Positions 1 to 7,711 of a DNA stretch of 63,816 nucleotides are shown here, piece after piece. Made by a program: the position numbers and the translations under genes. Position 1 is the stretch's first letter, and each line of letters starts with the position of its first letter. Under the pieces are notes generated by a model. The model made no database searches and was not told the DNA's origin. It saw only the letters and a program-made list of their open reading frames with translations. Source of the stretch: Acidobacteriaceae bacterium (lineage in GTDB: Bacteria; Acidobacteriota; Terriglobia; Terriglobales; Acidobacteriaceae). The DNA lies in assembly GCA_003156805.1 (NCBI GenBank), contig PMHV01000029.1:236-64051 (forward strand). The letters run 5' to 3'.

Positions 1-626
<626 letters not shown>

Positions 627-736
627 CTAAGTTTGTGTTGCAGGACTGGCCTGCTTAATTTAATTCTCAGTTCCCGGTTCTCAGTTAAAACCATGAGGCC
701 GAGAGTGCTATCAGATCGAGATCCTTCGCGCCAAGA

Positions 737-807
737 ACGCGCTCAGGATGACAATGCGTAAGACGCGCTCAGGATGACAACGCGTAAGGCGCGCTCAGGA
801 TGACACC
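737..807. repeat. 26-bp tandem repeat, about 2.7 copies, in the groES-groEL gap
   Basis: Three successive copies of a unit containing GCGCTCAGGATGACA are seen with a 26-bp period at 737-762, 763-788 and a partial copy 789-807. The first two copies differ at only one position. The unit sits between two co-transcribed chaperonin genes. It resembles short intergenic repeats common in this kind of genome, but no function is visible. Confidence 0.85.
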
Positions 808-833
808 TGCGGGATTACGCCCGCGAAGCAGAG

Positions 834-1169
834 CTACTTCCGTGAGCCGACGGCTTCCTTTTTGGCTGCGGTGTTGGCGCCGGTCAGGATGCCCAGGACT
901 TCTTCTTCACGCATGATGATGAAGTCGTCGCCATCGAGCTTGATTTCGGTGCCGGAATACTTGCCGAACAGGATGCGGTCGCCTTCTTTTACAGCCAGAG
1001 GGAAGACCTTGCCTTCGTCGTTGGACTTGCCTTTGCCGACGGAGATAACTTCGCCTTCCTGGGGCTTTTCTTTGGCGCTGTCAGGAATGATGATGCCACC
1101 GCGTGTGGTCTCACCTTCTTCAATACGCCGGATCAGGATGCGGTCATGGAGTGGGGTAAATTTAGCCAT
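834..1169 (-). CDS. groS: Co-chaperonin GroES (Hsp10)
   Basis: This is the 111-residue heptameric lid of the GroEL chamber, with a length slightly above the usual 95-100. The hallmark start [12 protein letters not shown], the mobile-loop segment [17 protein letters not shown], the dome and the terminal strand EEEVLGIL are all present. A short extra C-terminal tail of about 15 residues ([15 protein letters not shown]) follows the conserved fold. The ATG is preceded by AAAGGAG. It is first gene of the groESL unit, controlled by a consensus sigma-70 promoter overlapping a CIRCE operator about 90 nt upstream. Confidence 0.97.
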   Translation of the reverse strand: MAKFTPLHDRILIRRIEEGETTRGGIIIPDSAKEKPQEGEVISVGKGKSNDEGKVFPLAVKEGDRILFGKYSGTEIKLDGDDFIIMREEEVLGILTGANTAAKKEAVGSRK

Positions 1170-1256
1170 GGTTGTAAACTCCTTTCAAGTTGGTACGTCT
1201 GGATGCGTAGGGTTAATCTACGTAAACCTATGAATTGTATGGGTTAAGGCGGACTG

Positions 1257-1283
1257 TTAGCAGTGACGCCTACTGAGTGCTAA
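1257..1283 (-). promoter_or_regulatory. CIRCE operator (HrcA binding site) for groESL
   Basis: Read on the minus strand the site is TTAGCACTC-N9-CACTGCTAA. It differs from the consensus TTAGCACTC-N9-GAGTGCTAA by a single base in the second arm. CIRCE is the operator bound by the heat-shock repressor HrcA. Its place directly at the predicted transcription start of groES fits this role. No hrcA gene is in the window. Confidence 0.92.
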
Positions 1284-1312
1284 TTATAGGGATGTGAGTG
1301 GGTCGTTGTCAA
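1283..1312 (-). promoter_or_regulatory. Sigma-70 promoter of groESL
   Basis: On the minus strand a perfect -35 TTGACA (1307-1312) and a perfect -10 TATAAT (1283-1288) are separated by 18 bp. The -10 touches the CIRCE arm, so transcription would start inside the operator, the usual arrangement for HrcA repression. Confidence 0.9.
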
Positions 1313-1440
1313 GGGGTGGCGGAAACAGGGTAGTGTCCCAATAGTGCGCTGCTGGGCGCTTTACCTGCTTGCCGGCCCAAAAAACGGTACTGTCCTAAGC
1401 TTCCGTTGGAAGAGAAATGGCCTAGCGTGGGCGGAATGGA

Positions 1441-1683
1441 CTAACGAGTTACAAGGGAAATCAAAGCGGGCCACGTAGCCCCGAAATACAAAGACCGCCA
1501 GGGGTTTACGTCTCCAATTTGCCAAATGATGGTGAGGAATCCGCCAGAGGTCATGAAAACGACAGCAGAAAGCCACCAATAAACAAGATGCGTGAATGCC
1601 GGCAAGGAAGGAACATCCCTGAACATAATGATCAGGAACGTACCGAAAGCCCCGATGAGGAACTTGATGACGTGTTCTCTCAT
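1441..1683 (-). CDS. Small two-helix membrane protein, IS passenger gene 2
   Basis: I do not recognise this 80-residue protein. It has a hydrophobic segment at about residues 7-20 (FLIGAFGTFLIIMF), a second at about 30-55 rich in Trp, Tyr and Phe, and a third short one near the C-terminus. Its ATG starts on the base after the stop of the preceding gene, so the two are likely translationally coupled. Both lie inside the inverted ends of an IS1-like element. Codon use is plausible for a real gene, but the function is unknown. Confidence 0.5.
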   Translation of the reverse strand: MREHVIKFLIGAFGTFLIIMFRDVPSLPAFTHLVYWWLSAVVFMTSGGFLTIIWQIGDVNPWRSLYFGATWPALISLVTR

Positions 1684-2004
1684 TCAGTGCGCGATGTGGT
1701 AAATGTAGTTGTGGATCGGGGCCGGAAGATGCGGACTCAACAACGAATATATCAGCACAAGGGCAAGGATCGACAGCGGTCCGAGATTCCGTCCTTCACG
1801 TAAATGTTGGAAAATTCGCTCCATGCCTGATTTGACTATGCGAACCCACTCTTGGATAGTAACCGGAAGCCCTAGCCCATTCGTTAGGCTTTGAGCTAGC
1901 CCATTCGCTAGGCTTTGATGAAGTTCGGGTACGCTGCTGTTGGCGGCTATTTCGTGGTTGGCTGCTACTTCGGCGGCGGCTGCTTCTGTGACATCGGGTG
2001 CCAT
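1684..2004 (-). CDS. Small Ala-rich protein with one C-terminal membrane helix, IS passenger gene 1
   Basis: The product is 106 residues and not recognised. The start was set at the ATG preceded by AAGGAG with 9 nt spacing; an in-frame ATG 15 codons upstream has no such site. The N-terminal half is Ala/Asn-rich and contains an imperfect repeat (QSLANGLAQSLTNGLG). A single hydrophobic helix lies at about residues 77-92, and the tail is His/Tyr-rich. The stop is immediately followed by the ATG of the 80-residue membrane protein, suggesting a two-gene unit carried as cargo by the surrounding IS. Confidence 0.5.
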   Translation of the reverse strand: MAPDVTEAAAAEVAANHEIAANSSVPELHQSLANGLAQSLTNGLGLPVTIQEWVRIVKSGMERIFQHLREGRNLGPLSILALVLIYSLLSPHLPAPIHNYIYHIAH

Positions 2005-2330
2005 TGCTGGGCGCTCCTTACGAACTGCGTTTGAACGTCTCGGCCCCATTACGCACTCATCGCATTCTAGCTCATAAATTTACGAGCCGAATAATATTGA
2101 ACCAGCAATGTAAATCACTACACACATTGAGATGCTGGAGCAACCGATTGGATGCACGGGAGGCTTGTCGAAATTAAGCAACTGTTCCACTTCAATTGAG
2201 GGGAGGGAAAAAACGGGGCCCAGAAAAGCGATGAAAATACAACCCGACTCTTATAGCAGCATTCTGTCCACAAAAGCATTTCTTTGTGCCTTTGTTACGA
2301 AATCCGAACAGACCATTTCGGGAATCACAT

Positions 2331-2942
2331 TTAGGCTGACAGCAATTCTCGCAGAGTGCATATGTGATCGGTAACGCCAGCTTCCACAGCGGGGGAAACA
2401 CGGATGCTCTGGTGAACACGGCAGAAGTTGTAGTACGCGAAGTACAGAGCGCAGGCGTATTTCAGGTTATCGAGTTTCTTGGAATAGGCATTCGTCAAAC
2501 GAGTAAAGCGGCGAAGCGCCATGCGAATCGAAAGATTACTGCGTTCCACGTAGCTGGTGGAAATGTGACGCGAGTCGGGCCGTCCGTCACGTATTTTTAT
2601 TATCGTCTCTATCGTCGGAGCCGGGGAGTACCGTCCGGCAGCGTCGTGCTGACCGTGATCGCCGTATAGCTTTATCAATTGTGCGAAGTCGGCCTGTCCC
2701 GCGAACACATCCTCGACGCCCTTGCGGTAAAATGCGAATCCGTCTGTCGTAAGCTGGAATCGGTGTTGTTCTGCGATGCGACTCCGAAGCGTGTTCAGGA
2801 ATGCGTAGGTGGTTTCGCGGTTGCGCTTGCCTACGGTGTAGGCGGGAATCAGTTTTGAATCCGCGTTGAACGCGACAAAAACCCAAGCGTCTCCGAGTTC
2901 CGGCGAGTCCTCGATCTTCACGTTGCGCTGCTTCTTTCCCAC
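2331..2942 (-). pseudogene. IS1-like DDE transposase, N-terminally truncated and probably inactive
   Basis: Homology to IS1-like transposases is clear: ELWCFVGKKQRN, LTTDGFAFY, HISTSYVERSNLSIRM and YNFCRVHQSIRVSPA. It should cut and rejoin the element's ends. The open frame extends upstream to a stop at 3009-3011, but the only usable start is a GTG at 2942, so the N-terminal DNA-binding part (about 60 residues in relatives) is missing. The first catalytic Asp (relatives read CDEIW) is Asn here, in GNELW with the AAT codon at 2958-2960. The second Asp and the Glu remain. Truncation plus the Asp-to-Asn change make an active enzyme unlikely. Confidence 0.85.
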
Positions 2943-3040
2943 GAAGCACCATAGCTCATTCCCCTGAATCCGCTGGCACCAGAGATTCAGGGATGCAAGC
3001 GCCTGCTGTTATTCTTCCAACGCAAGTTTAGGACAGTACC

Positions 3041-3203
3041 CAAAAAACGCATCCGAGCGTGGCTACTACAACTAGGGCGAGCAGAATTGAGGGATAAAGC
3101 TGGCTGGACTGACTGAGCGCCCAGTGGACGATGAAATAGAGAGCTAAAAAACTCCGAGCGATATTGGTCAGCTCGTAGCGTCTTAGCTTATGCCACGGAA
3201 CGG
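3041..3203 (-). pseudogene. Remnant of a membrane-protein reading frame interrupted by two insertions
   Basis: Between the IS and the MITE the minus strand encodes an open stretch with a hydrophobic helix (ALYFIVHWALS) and a second one (SILLALVVVATLGCVFW). If the IS and the MITE are each removed with one target copy, the frame stays open from about 3418 to a TAA at 1284-1286, about 111 codons. No canonical start is seen in that frame. It may be the decayed C-terminal part of an older gene, or chance. Confidence 0.25.
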
Positions 3204-3211
3204 CCTTGATG

Positions 3212-3343
3212 GGTAGTGGCTCAGTTTGAAAAGGGGCGGCCGTGTGCGCACGGGAGATCCCTCGTCCCGCTGGTGAAAACGCGGGACTTCGGGATGACGC
3301 CGGAGGGGGGCAACGTTGGAGATTTTCAAACTGAGCCACTACC
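3212..3343. mobile_element. MITE, 132 bp, with perfect 21-bp ends and 8-bp target duplication
   Basis: Perfect 21-bp terminal inverted repeats lie at 3212-3232 (beginning GGTAGTGGCTCAGTTTG) and 3323-3343. They are flanked by the exact direct repeat CCTTGATG at 3204-3211 and 3344-3351. The interior has no gene; it contains an internal imperfect hairpin around GATCCCTCGTCCCGC and GCGGGACTTCGGGAT. The GGTA- ends and 8-bp duplication resemble those of the neighbouring IS1-like element, but the end sequences differ, so a different parent transposase is expected. Confidence 0.85.
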
Positions 3344-3633
3344 CCTTGATGATGGCAATCGCAGTACCTCTACTCAGTGATACGGTTGTCAGTGCGCTTT
3401 GTGGGCGGATGCCGTCTCAGGCAGCAGACCGCACAGTTCTTCGATGCCCCACAGACGCGATCTGAGATTCCGCTTCCATTGGCTAATCATTCTGGACGGA
3501 GCAGGCGAGCCAGGGCAGCCTAGCAGCCCAGGGTCTAAAGTCGCCTTACTACGGACCTGCAAAATTGTCGATTCGATGAACATACCCATGCAGCGCTGGA
3601 TTGTTGCTACGAGGCAGCCGCCCTTGGGAGCAG

Positions 3634-4494
3634 CTAAGTTGGTTTTGCCCCCGCGGGTGCGTCTTGAATGCTCACTCTCGCCAGTCGCTGAAAAGCCCAA
3701 ACTGCCAGCACCGTAAATACGATCGCCTGCGCTATGTGCGTCCAAAACCAGTTATCAGACCCACTAGCCCAAACCAGCCGTCGCGCGGCGTCGTGCGGCC
3801 ACACCAAGGTGAAGAAGATCAGGAGCCCCACAACGTGAACCGGGATGGCTGGCAGGATCGAATTCGTGAGGTAAGCTGTCGCACCGAACGCGACACCCAC
3901 GAGAAAGTAGAAAAGGAGCTTGGGCCACAGGAAACTCTGCGTCGGACCGTGCGCAAGCGCAAACAAAACCGATGAGATCCCGACAGCGACTGGGCCACGG
4001 AACTCGCGTTCGAGTGCAACCTGAAAATATCCGCGGAACGCCGCCTCTTCCATCAAAGGAGAAACCAAAGACCCCATCAGAATCATGAGCGCGACAGTGA
4101 CTCGAGGATAGCTCGACACATCCGAGAGCGCGTTGGGCGGCATCTTGACCAATTGGAACAGCACAATCCAGTAACCAGCCAGCGCAACCACCGACAGAAC
4201 ACCCGCGACCCATGCCCACAGATACGTCCGACCGGATCTTCTGTTGGCCCTTAGGTAGAGTCGTCGCGCTTCGGAAGTGCTGCGTGGCCACCCCTTCCCG
4301 CCGAGGTAGCTCCACATCAGCCACAACAGAAGCGCCATCGCGGGAACGGACCAAGGTACTGCAGGGCTGCTCCGAAGATTGGTGACGAGCAGGGCACTCC
4401 AAATACCGCCGGCGAGAATGGCGATCGCAAATGCCAGCAGCCCAAAGCCAACCACCTTCAAAGTGCGCGTAGCAAAAGAACGCTCTGCCTCCAT
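3634..4494 (-). CDS. CPBP-family intramembrane glutamic protease
   Basis: The 286-residue, roughly eight-helix membrane protein belongs to the CPBP/Rce1 (Abi) family. The family signature is present: EEAAFRGYF (EExxxR motif) near residue 160, then FALAHG with the second metal/catalytic His near residue 190, and a later conserved helix. Members act as glutamic endopeptidases in the membrane, in prenyl-protein or bacteriocin-related processing. The start was placed at the ATG of MEAERSF, just before the first helix; the open frame upstream is Arg/Pro-rich and unlike a protein. No partner gene is evident; it lies between the MITE and a transposase remnant. Confidence 0.85.
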   Translation of the reverse strand: MEAERSFATRTLKVVGFGLLAFAIAILAGGIWSALLVTNLRSSPAVPWSVPAMALLLWLMWSYLGGKGWPRSTSEARRLYLRANRRSGRTYLWAWVAGVLSVVALAGYWIVLFQLVKMPPNALSDVSSYPRVTVALMILMGSLVSPLMEEAAFRGYFQVALEREFRGPVAVGISSVLFALAHGPTQSFLWPKLLFYFLVGVAFGATAYLTNSILPAIPVHVVGLLIFFTLVWPHDAARRLVWASGSDNWFWTHIAQAIVFTVLAVWAFQRLARVSIQDAPAGAKPT

Positions 4495-4590
4495 TCTCCG
4501 CCTCCATTCTCTGCCTCTAGGCTTGCTGCCTCTAGGACTACGCTGCAATTTAATCACTTTGCGCTGCCAGTCTCCGGTTAAATTTGGAGA

Positions 4591-5049
4591 ATGGCGATGG
4601 GAACACGCAGGCGAGGTCAACGGCAGGAGGAGCTGTGGTATCGCGGGGATCTGGCGGAAGCTCCGGGACATCCTTTCTATCGGCGGCTGAACGAAGTGTT
4701 GGATCAGGCAGGTTTCGACGAGTTTTGCGAAACGCGCTGCCGGATGTTCTATCACGAGAAGCTGGGCCGTCCGTCTCTGCCTCCCGGAATGTACTTCCTG
4801 GTGATGCTGGCCGGTTTCTTTGAGGGACTCGGAAGCGAACGGGGCATCGCTTGGCGGGTAGCGGATTCGTTGTGCTTGAGGCAGTTTTTGCAGATCGGAC
4901 TGGATGAGCGGACGCCGGATCATGTGACCATCTCGCGCGCCCGCCGGCTAATGGGCGAGGCCACGCATCGGGAGGTTTTTGGCTGGGTGCTGCGGCAAGT
5001 AGCGCAGGCGGGGTTGTTGAAAGGCAAGACGATCGGACTACTGCTTTAG
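4591..5049 (+). pseudogene. Truncated transposase, DUF772-type N-terminal domain only
   Basis: The 152 residues match the N-terminal half of IS5/IS1182-type transposases with a DUF772 domain (GRPSLPPGMYFLVMLAGFFEG, ERGIAWRVADSL, TPDHVTISRARR). The frame ends at KGKTIGLLL, where relatives continue into the first catalytic Asp of the DDE core (KTVGVD-S/T). The whole catalytic domain is absent. The stop codon overlaps the stop of glpD on the other strand, so the break coincides with the glpD 3' end. It is a remnant that cannot transpose by itself. Confidence 0.8.
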
Positions 5050-6689
5050 TCCGCAGCCGCTTGCAGAGCGGCGGAATGATGCTGCACCGGCTGCAGGAAG
5101 GCAGTCCGTTCGATCTCGAAGGCTTCGAGGTTGGAGCCGATAGCGTATTCATCCCAGCCGAGGACGGCGCCGATGCGCACAGCGGCTTCGCGGCTGCATG
5201 ATTCGGACCAGCACGCTCCCAGGGCCACCGGTACGCGGCGCAGCAGCACGTCGCCCAGGGTGACTGCGTACTCTCTCCGGTAAGCCTCCACTACTTCCGC
5301 GACAATGTGCGACGTATGCGGGCAGACAGGCGCGCGGAGTTCGGCGCTGACCAGCGCCATGCGGGCAATATCGGCGGCGCGTGCGCCATGCCATTCCACT
5401 ATGCCGCGCGCCGATTCCTCGCTGACTGAGCCAATCCGGGCAATCTCGAGGATCGCCTCATCGAGCAGAGGATCGAGCGCATTTCCCGGACCAACGGCAG
5501 CGGCGTTCGGCTCGGTGACCGTCAACCCCATCTTGTCTGCACACTGCCGCGCCAGCGAGGCTGCGGTGGTTAACTTGCCGCCGATCAACGAAAGCATGTG
5601 CTTGGCGCCATCGTCGGCATGGTCGTGCACAATGTGCCGCCGCGTGACCGCCGACGGACGATTCCCCGGAGAGTAAGGCAGCGGCCGAACTCCGGCGAAC
5701 GTGTATTTGATGTCGCGCTCAGAGATCTTTGCCTTGGGAAACAATTGCGTAACCGACCGCAGCAAATAACCGATTTCATCGGCCGAAGGCGCAGTTTTTC
5801 CGGGATCGCCGCCGTCGGCGACTTCCGTGGTTCCCACCAGAATCTGATCGTTCCAGGGCAGAACAAAAAAGGGACGCCCGTCCACCGCTTCGCTGTAGAC
5901 CGCGACATTGGGCGCGCTGGAGAAACGGGGCAAGACGATATGCGATCCGCGCACCCCGCCCAGCATCGGCTGCGCGGTGTGGATGGAAGAGCGCTGGCAC
6001 ACGCGATCTGCCCACGGGCCGGTACAGTTGATTACCCATCCGGCGTCGACGCGCTCGTCCCGCCCGGCGATCAGGTCACGCAAGAGAACGCCTCGTATGC
6101 GGCCGTGAGCCACGTCCACCGCCAGGGCTTCGGTGTGATTGCGCACGACTGCACCGGCAGCGACGGCCTCGGTGAGCCACTCCGCCACCAGGCGTTCCGG
6201 AAACTCGCACTGCGCGTCCTCATAGCTGAAGAACGACCAGCGGCGCCCGGCGTCGAGAGCTCGTTCCAACTGTTTGTGTTCCGTTTCGCCGGTGTTCACG
6301 TGCGGCCTGTTTTTGGCCAGCCGGCGGTAGAGCCACAATCCAGCGCGGACTTTCATGGCGTTGCGCTGGCTGTTTTCGTTCAACAAAAGCAGAAAGTGTA
6401 CGGGATGCACCAGATGCGATCGTTGGCGCAGCAAAGTCTCACGCTCACGCAACGATTCCCGCACCAGGTCCAGCTCGCCGTGTTCCAGATAACGCAAACC
6501 GCCGTGGATGATGCGCGTGGACCGGCTGGTTACTCCGGAGGCGAAATCGTTCTGCTCGACAAGAAGCGTGCGTTTTCCGCCGCGAGCGCACTCTCGCGCG
6601 ACGGCCACACCGTTGATGCCGCCTCCGATCACCACCACCTGAAAGTGCTGGCCTTCCAGCCGCGGTCGTGGATTCGCTGATAAGACCAT
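5046..6689 (-). CDS. glpD: FAD-dependent glycerol-3-phosphate dehydrogenase (aerobic type)
   Basis: The enzyme oxidises sn-glycerol 3-phosphate to dihydroxyacetone phosphate and passes electrons to quinones at the inner membrane. The 547-residue protein begins with the FAD-binding Rossmann motif VVVIGGGINGVAVAREC, followed by the family signature RSTRIIHGGLRYLEHGE, the dehydrogenase core, and a C-terminal DAO_C helical domain. The start was placed at the ATG of MVLSANPR, about 17 residues before the FAD motif; longer in-frame extensions look non-coding. It stands alone, with no glpK or glpF beside it. Its stop overlaps the transposase remnant, so the last residues may have been altered by that insertion. 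Confidence 0.93.
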   Translation of the reverse strand: MVLSANPRPRLEGQHFQVVVIGGGINGVAVARECARGGKRTLLVEQNDFASGVTSRSTRIIHGGLRYLEHGELDLVRESLRERETLLRQRSHLVHPVHFLLLLNENSQRNAMKVRAGLWLYRRLAKNRPHVNTGETEHKQLERALDAGRRWSFFSYEDAQCEFPERLVAEWLTEAVAAGAVVRNHTEALAVDVAHGRIRGVLLRDLIAGRDERVDAGWVINCTGPWADRVCQRSSIHTAQPMLGGVRGSHIVLPRFSSAPNVAVYSEAVDGRPFFVLPWNDQILVGTTEVADGGDPGKTAPSADEIGYLLRSVTQLFPKAKISERDIKYTFAGVRPLPYSPGNRPSAVTRRHIVHDHADDGAKHMLSLIGGKLTTAASLARQCADKMGLTVTEPNAAAVGPGNALDPLLDEAILEIARIGSVSEESARGIVEWHGARAADIARMALVSAELRAPVCPHTSHIVAEVVEAYRREYAVTLGDVLLRRVPVALGACWSESCSREAAVRIGAVLGWDEYAIGSNLEAFEIERTAFLQPVQHHSAALQAAAD

Positions 6690-6878
6690 GTATTTGAACC
6701 AGATACGAAAACCCGAAAGACGATTCCGGAGCCACGGATTGGGCCCACCTAATATTACGACCTTTAGAGTGTGACTCGCGCGCGGCGGGCCGGGTAGGTA
6801 ACCTTGGTACCGTAAAATGCCTGACCAAAAGTCGCGCCGCGTTGGCCTCAAAGTTTTTCCAAAAGGGGATGCAAAAAC

Positions 6879-6913
6879 ATACCGGCCTGCTCCGAATGCG
6901 GTCAGGCCGGTAT
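6879..6913 (-). terminator. Rho-independent terminator after the PfpI-like gene
   Basis: A perfect 11-bp stem (ATACCGGCCTG paired with CAGGCCGGTAT) with a 13-nt loop lies 18 nt past the stop of the PfpI-like gene. On the minus strand it is followed by GTTTTTGC. The T-run is short, but position and stem strength fit a terminator. Confidence 0.75.
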
Positions 6914-6931
6914 CTCGCTCGTGTGCGCTTT

Positions 6932-7510
6932 TCAGGCGACCTTCTGGACAGGTTTTCCCTTCTTCAGCGCACCTTTCGAGAACAAGGCGATCATCTCTCG
7001 GTTGAAGGCGGGAATGTCATCCGGTTTGCGGCTGGTGACCACGCCGTTACTCACGATGACTTCTTCATCTACCCAGGTGCCTCCCGCGTTCTGAACGTCC
7101 GTTTTCAGAGAAGGCCAGGAAGTCACGGTGCGGCCACGCAGCTCGCCGGTTTTCACCAACATCCACGGACCGTGGCAGATCGCCGCCACAGGTTTTCCTT
7201 GCTCAAAGAACTGTTTCACGAAACGCACCGCGTCGGGATTCATGCGCAGTTGATCCGGATTCATAACCCCGCCGGGCAACAGAAGTGCGTCATACCGAGC
7301 TGCGTCCGCAGATTGCAACGGAACGTCGACCGGGATCTCCTTGCCCCAGTCTTTGTGATCCCAGCCTTTGATCTTCTTACCGGCGGGTGAAACAACCTGG
7401 ATTTTTGCGCCAGCCTCTTCCAGCGCCAGTTTCGGTTTCAAGAGTTCCGACTGTTCAAAGCCATCGGTTGCCAGGATTGCTACGGTTTTTCCTTTCAGAG
7501 TATTTGGCAT
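6932..7510 (-). CDS. DJ-1/PfpI-family protein (type 1 glutamine amidotransferase-like)
   Basis: The 192-residue cytosolic protein has the DJ-1/PfpI fold: the N-terminal strand KTVAILATDGFEQSEL with the conserved Glu, the LLLPGGVMNPDQLR turn, and the nucleophile elbow AICHGPW with the reactive Cys-His pair near residue 112. Relatives (YhbO/PfpI) are stress proteins with proposed protease, glyoxalase or deglycase activity; which one applies cannot be read here. The ATG is preceded by AAGGAG. The gene is monocistronic, divergent from mazG, and followed by a strong hairpin. Confidence 0.9.
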   Translation of the reverse strand: MPNTLKGKTVAILATDGFEQSELLKPKLALEEAGAKIQVVSPAGKKIKGWDHKDWGKEIPVDVPLQSADAARYDALLLPGGVMNPDQLRMNPDAVRFVKQFFEQGKPVAAICHGPWMLVKTGELRGRTVTSWPSLKTDVQNAGGTWVDEEVIVSNGVVTSRKPDDIPAFNREMIALFSKGALKKGKPVQKVA

Positions 7511-7711
7511 GAAGTGTTCTCCTTAAAATATTGAATCGCCTGGATTTCATAAGCTCGGTTCTAGTTCCGCGTCTCTTTCTGGAGAGCGCGACCAACTCAC
7601 GAGTTTTTGTTTGGATGCCGCGTCCAGTGCCGCGGTTTGTCGCTATGGACAAATCTCACCCGCGCGCGCATTGCCCGCACTGCAACGGCTCATTTAGAGT
7701 GGTTGCCAAAT

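Larger units (their letters stand above)
1386..3040 (-). mobile_element. IS1-like insertion sequence with passenger genes
   Basis: The two ends are 28-bp inverted repeats with two mismatches: 1386-1413 begins GGTACTGTCCTAA and 3013-3040 is its complement. They are flanked by an exact 8-bp direct repeat CAAAAAAC at 1378-1385 and 3041-3048. An 8-9 bp duplication fits IS1 and related families. The element is 1655 bp. It holds a truncated transposase gene near the right end and two small membrane-protein genes near the left end, all on the minus strand. About 330 bp between them holds no gene I can support. IS1-like elements are normally shorter and carry only the transposase, so the extra genes are unusual. 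Confidence 0.85.

Noticed and set aside
3389-3745. 118-codon open frame on the minus strand past the CPBP protease gene
   Set aside because: It overlaps the protease's C-terminal coding region in another frame, and has no start signal or domain.
5598-6680. 360-codon open frame on the plus strand opposite glpD
   Set aside because: glpD has complete FAD and family motifs on the minus strand; this frame has none.
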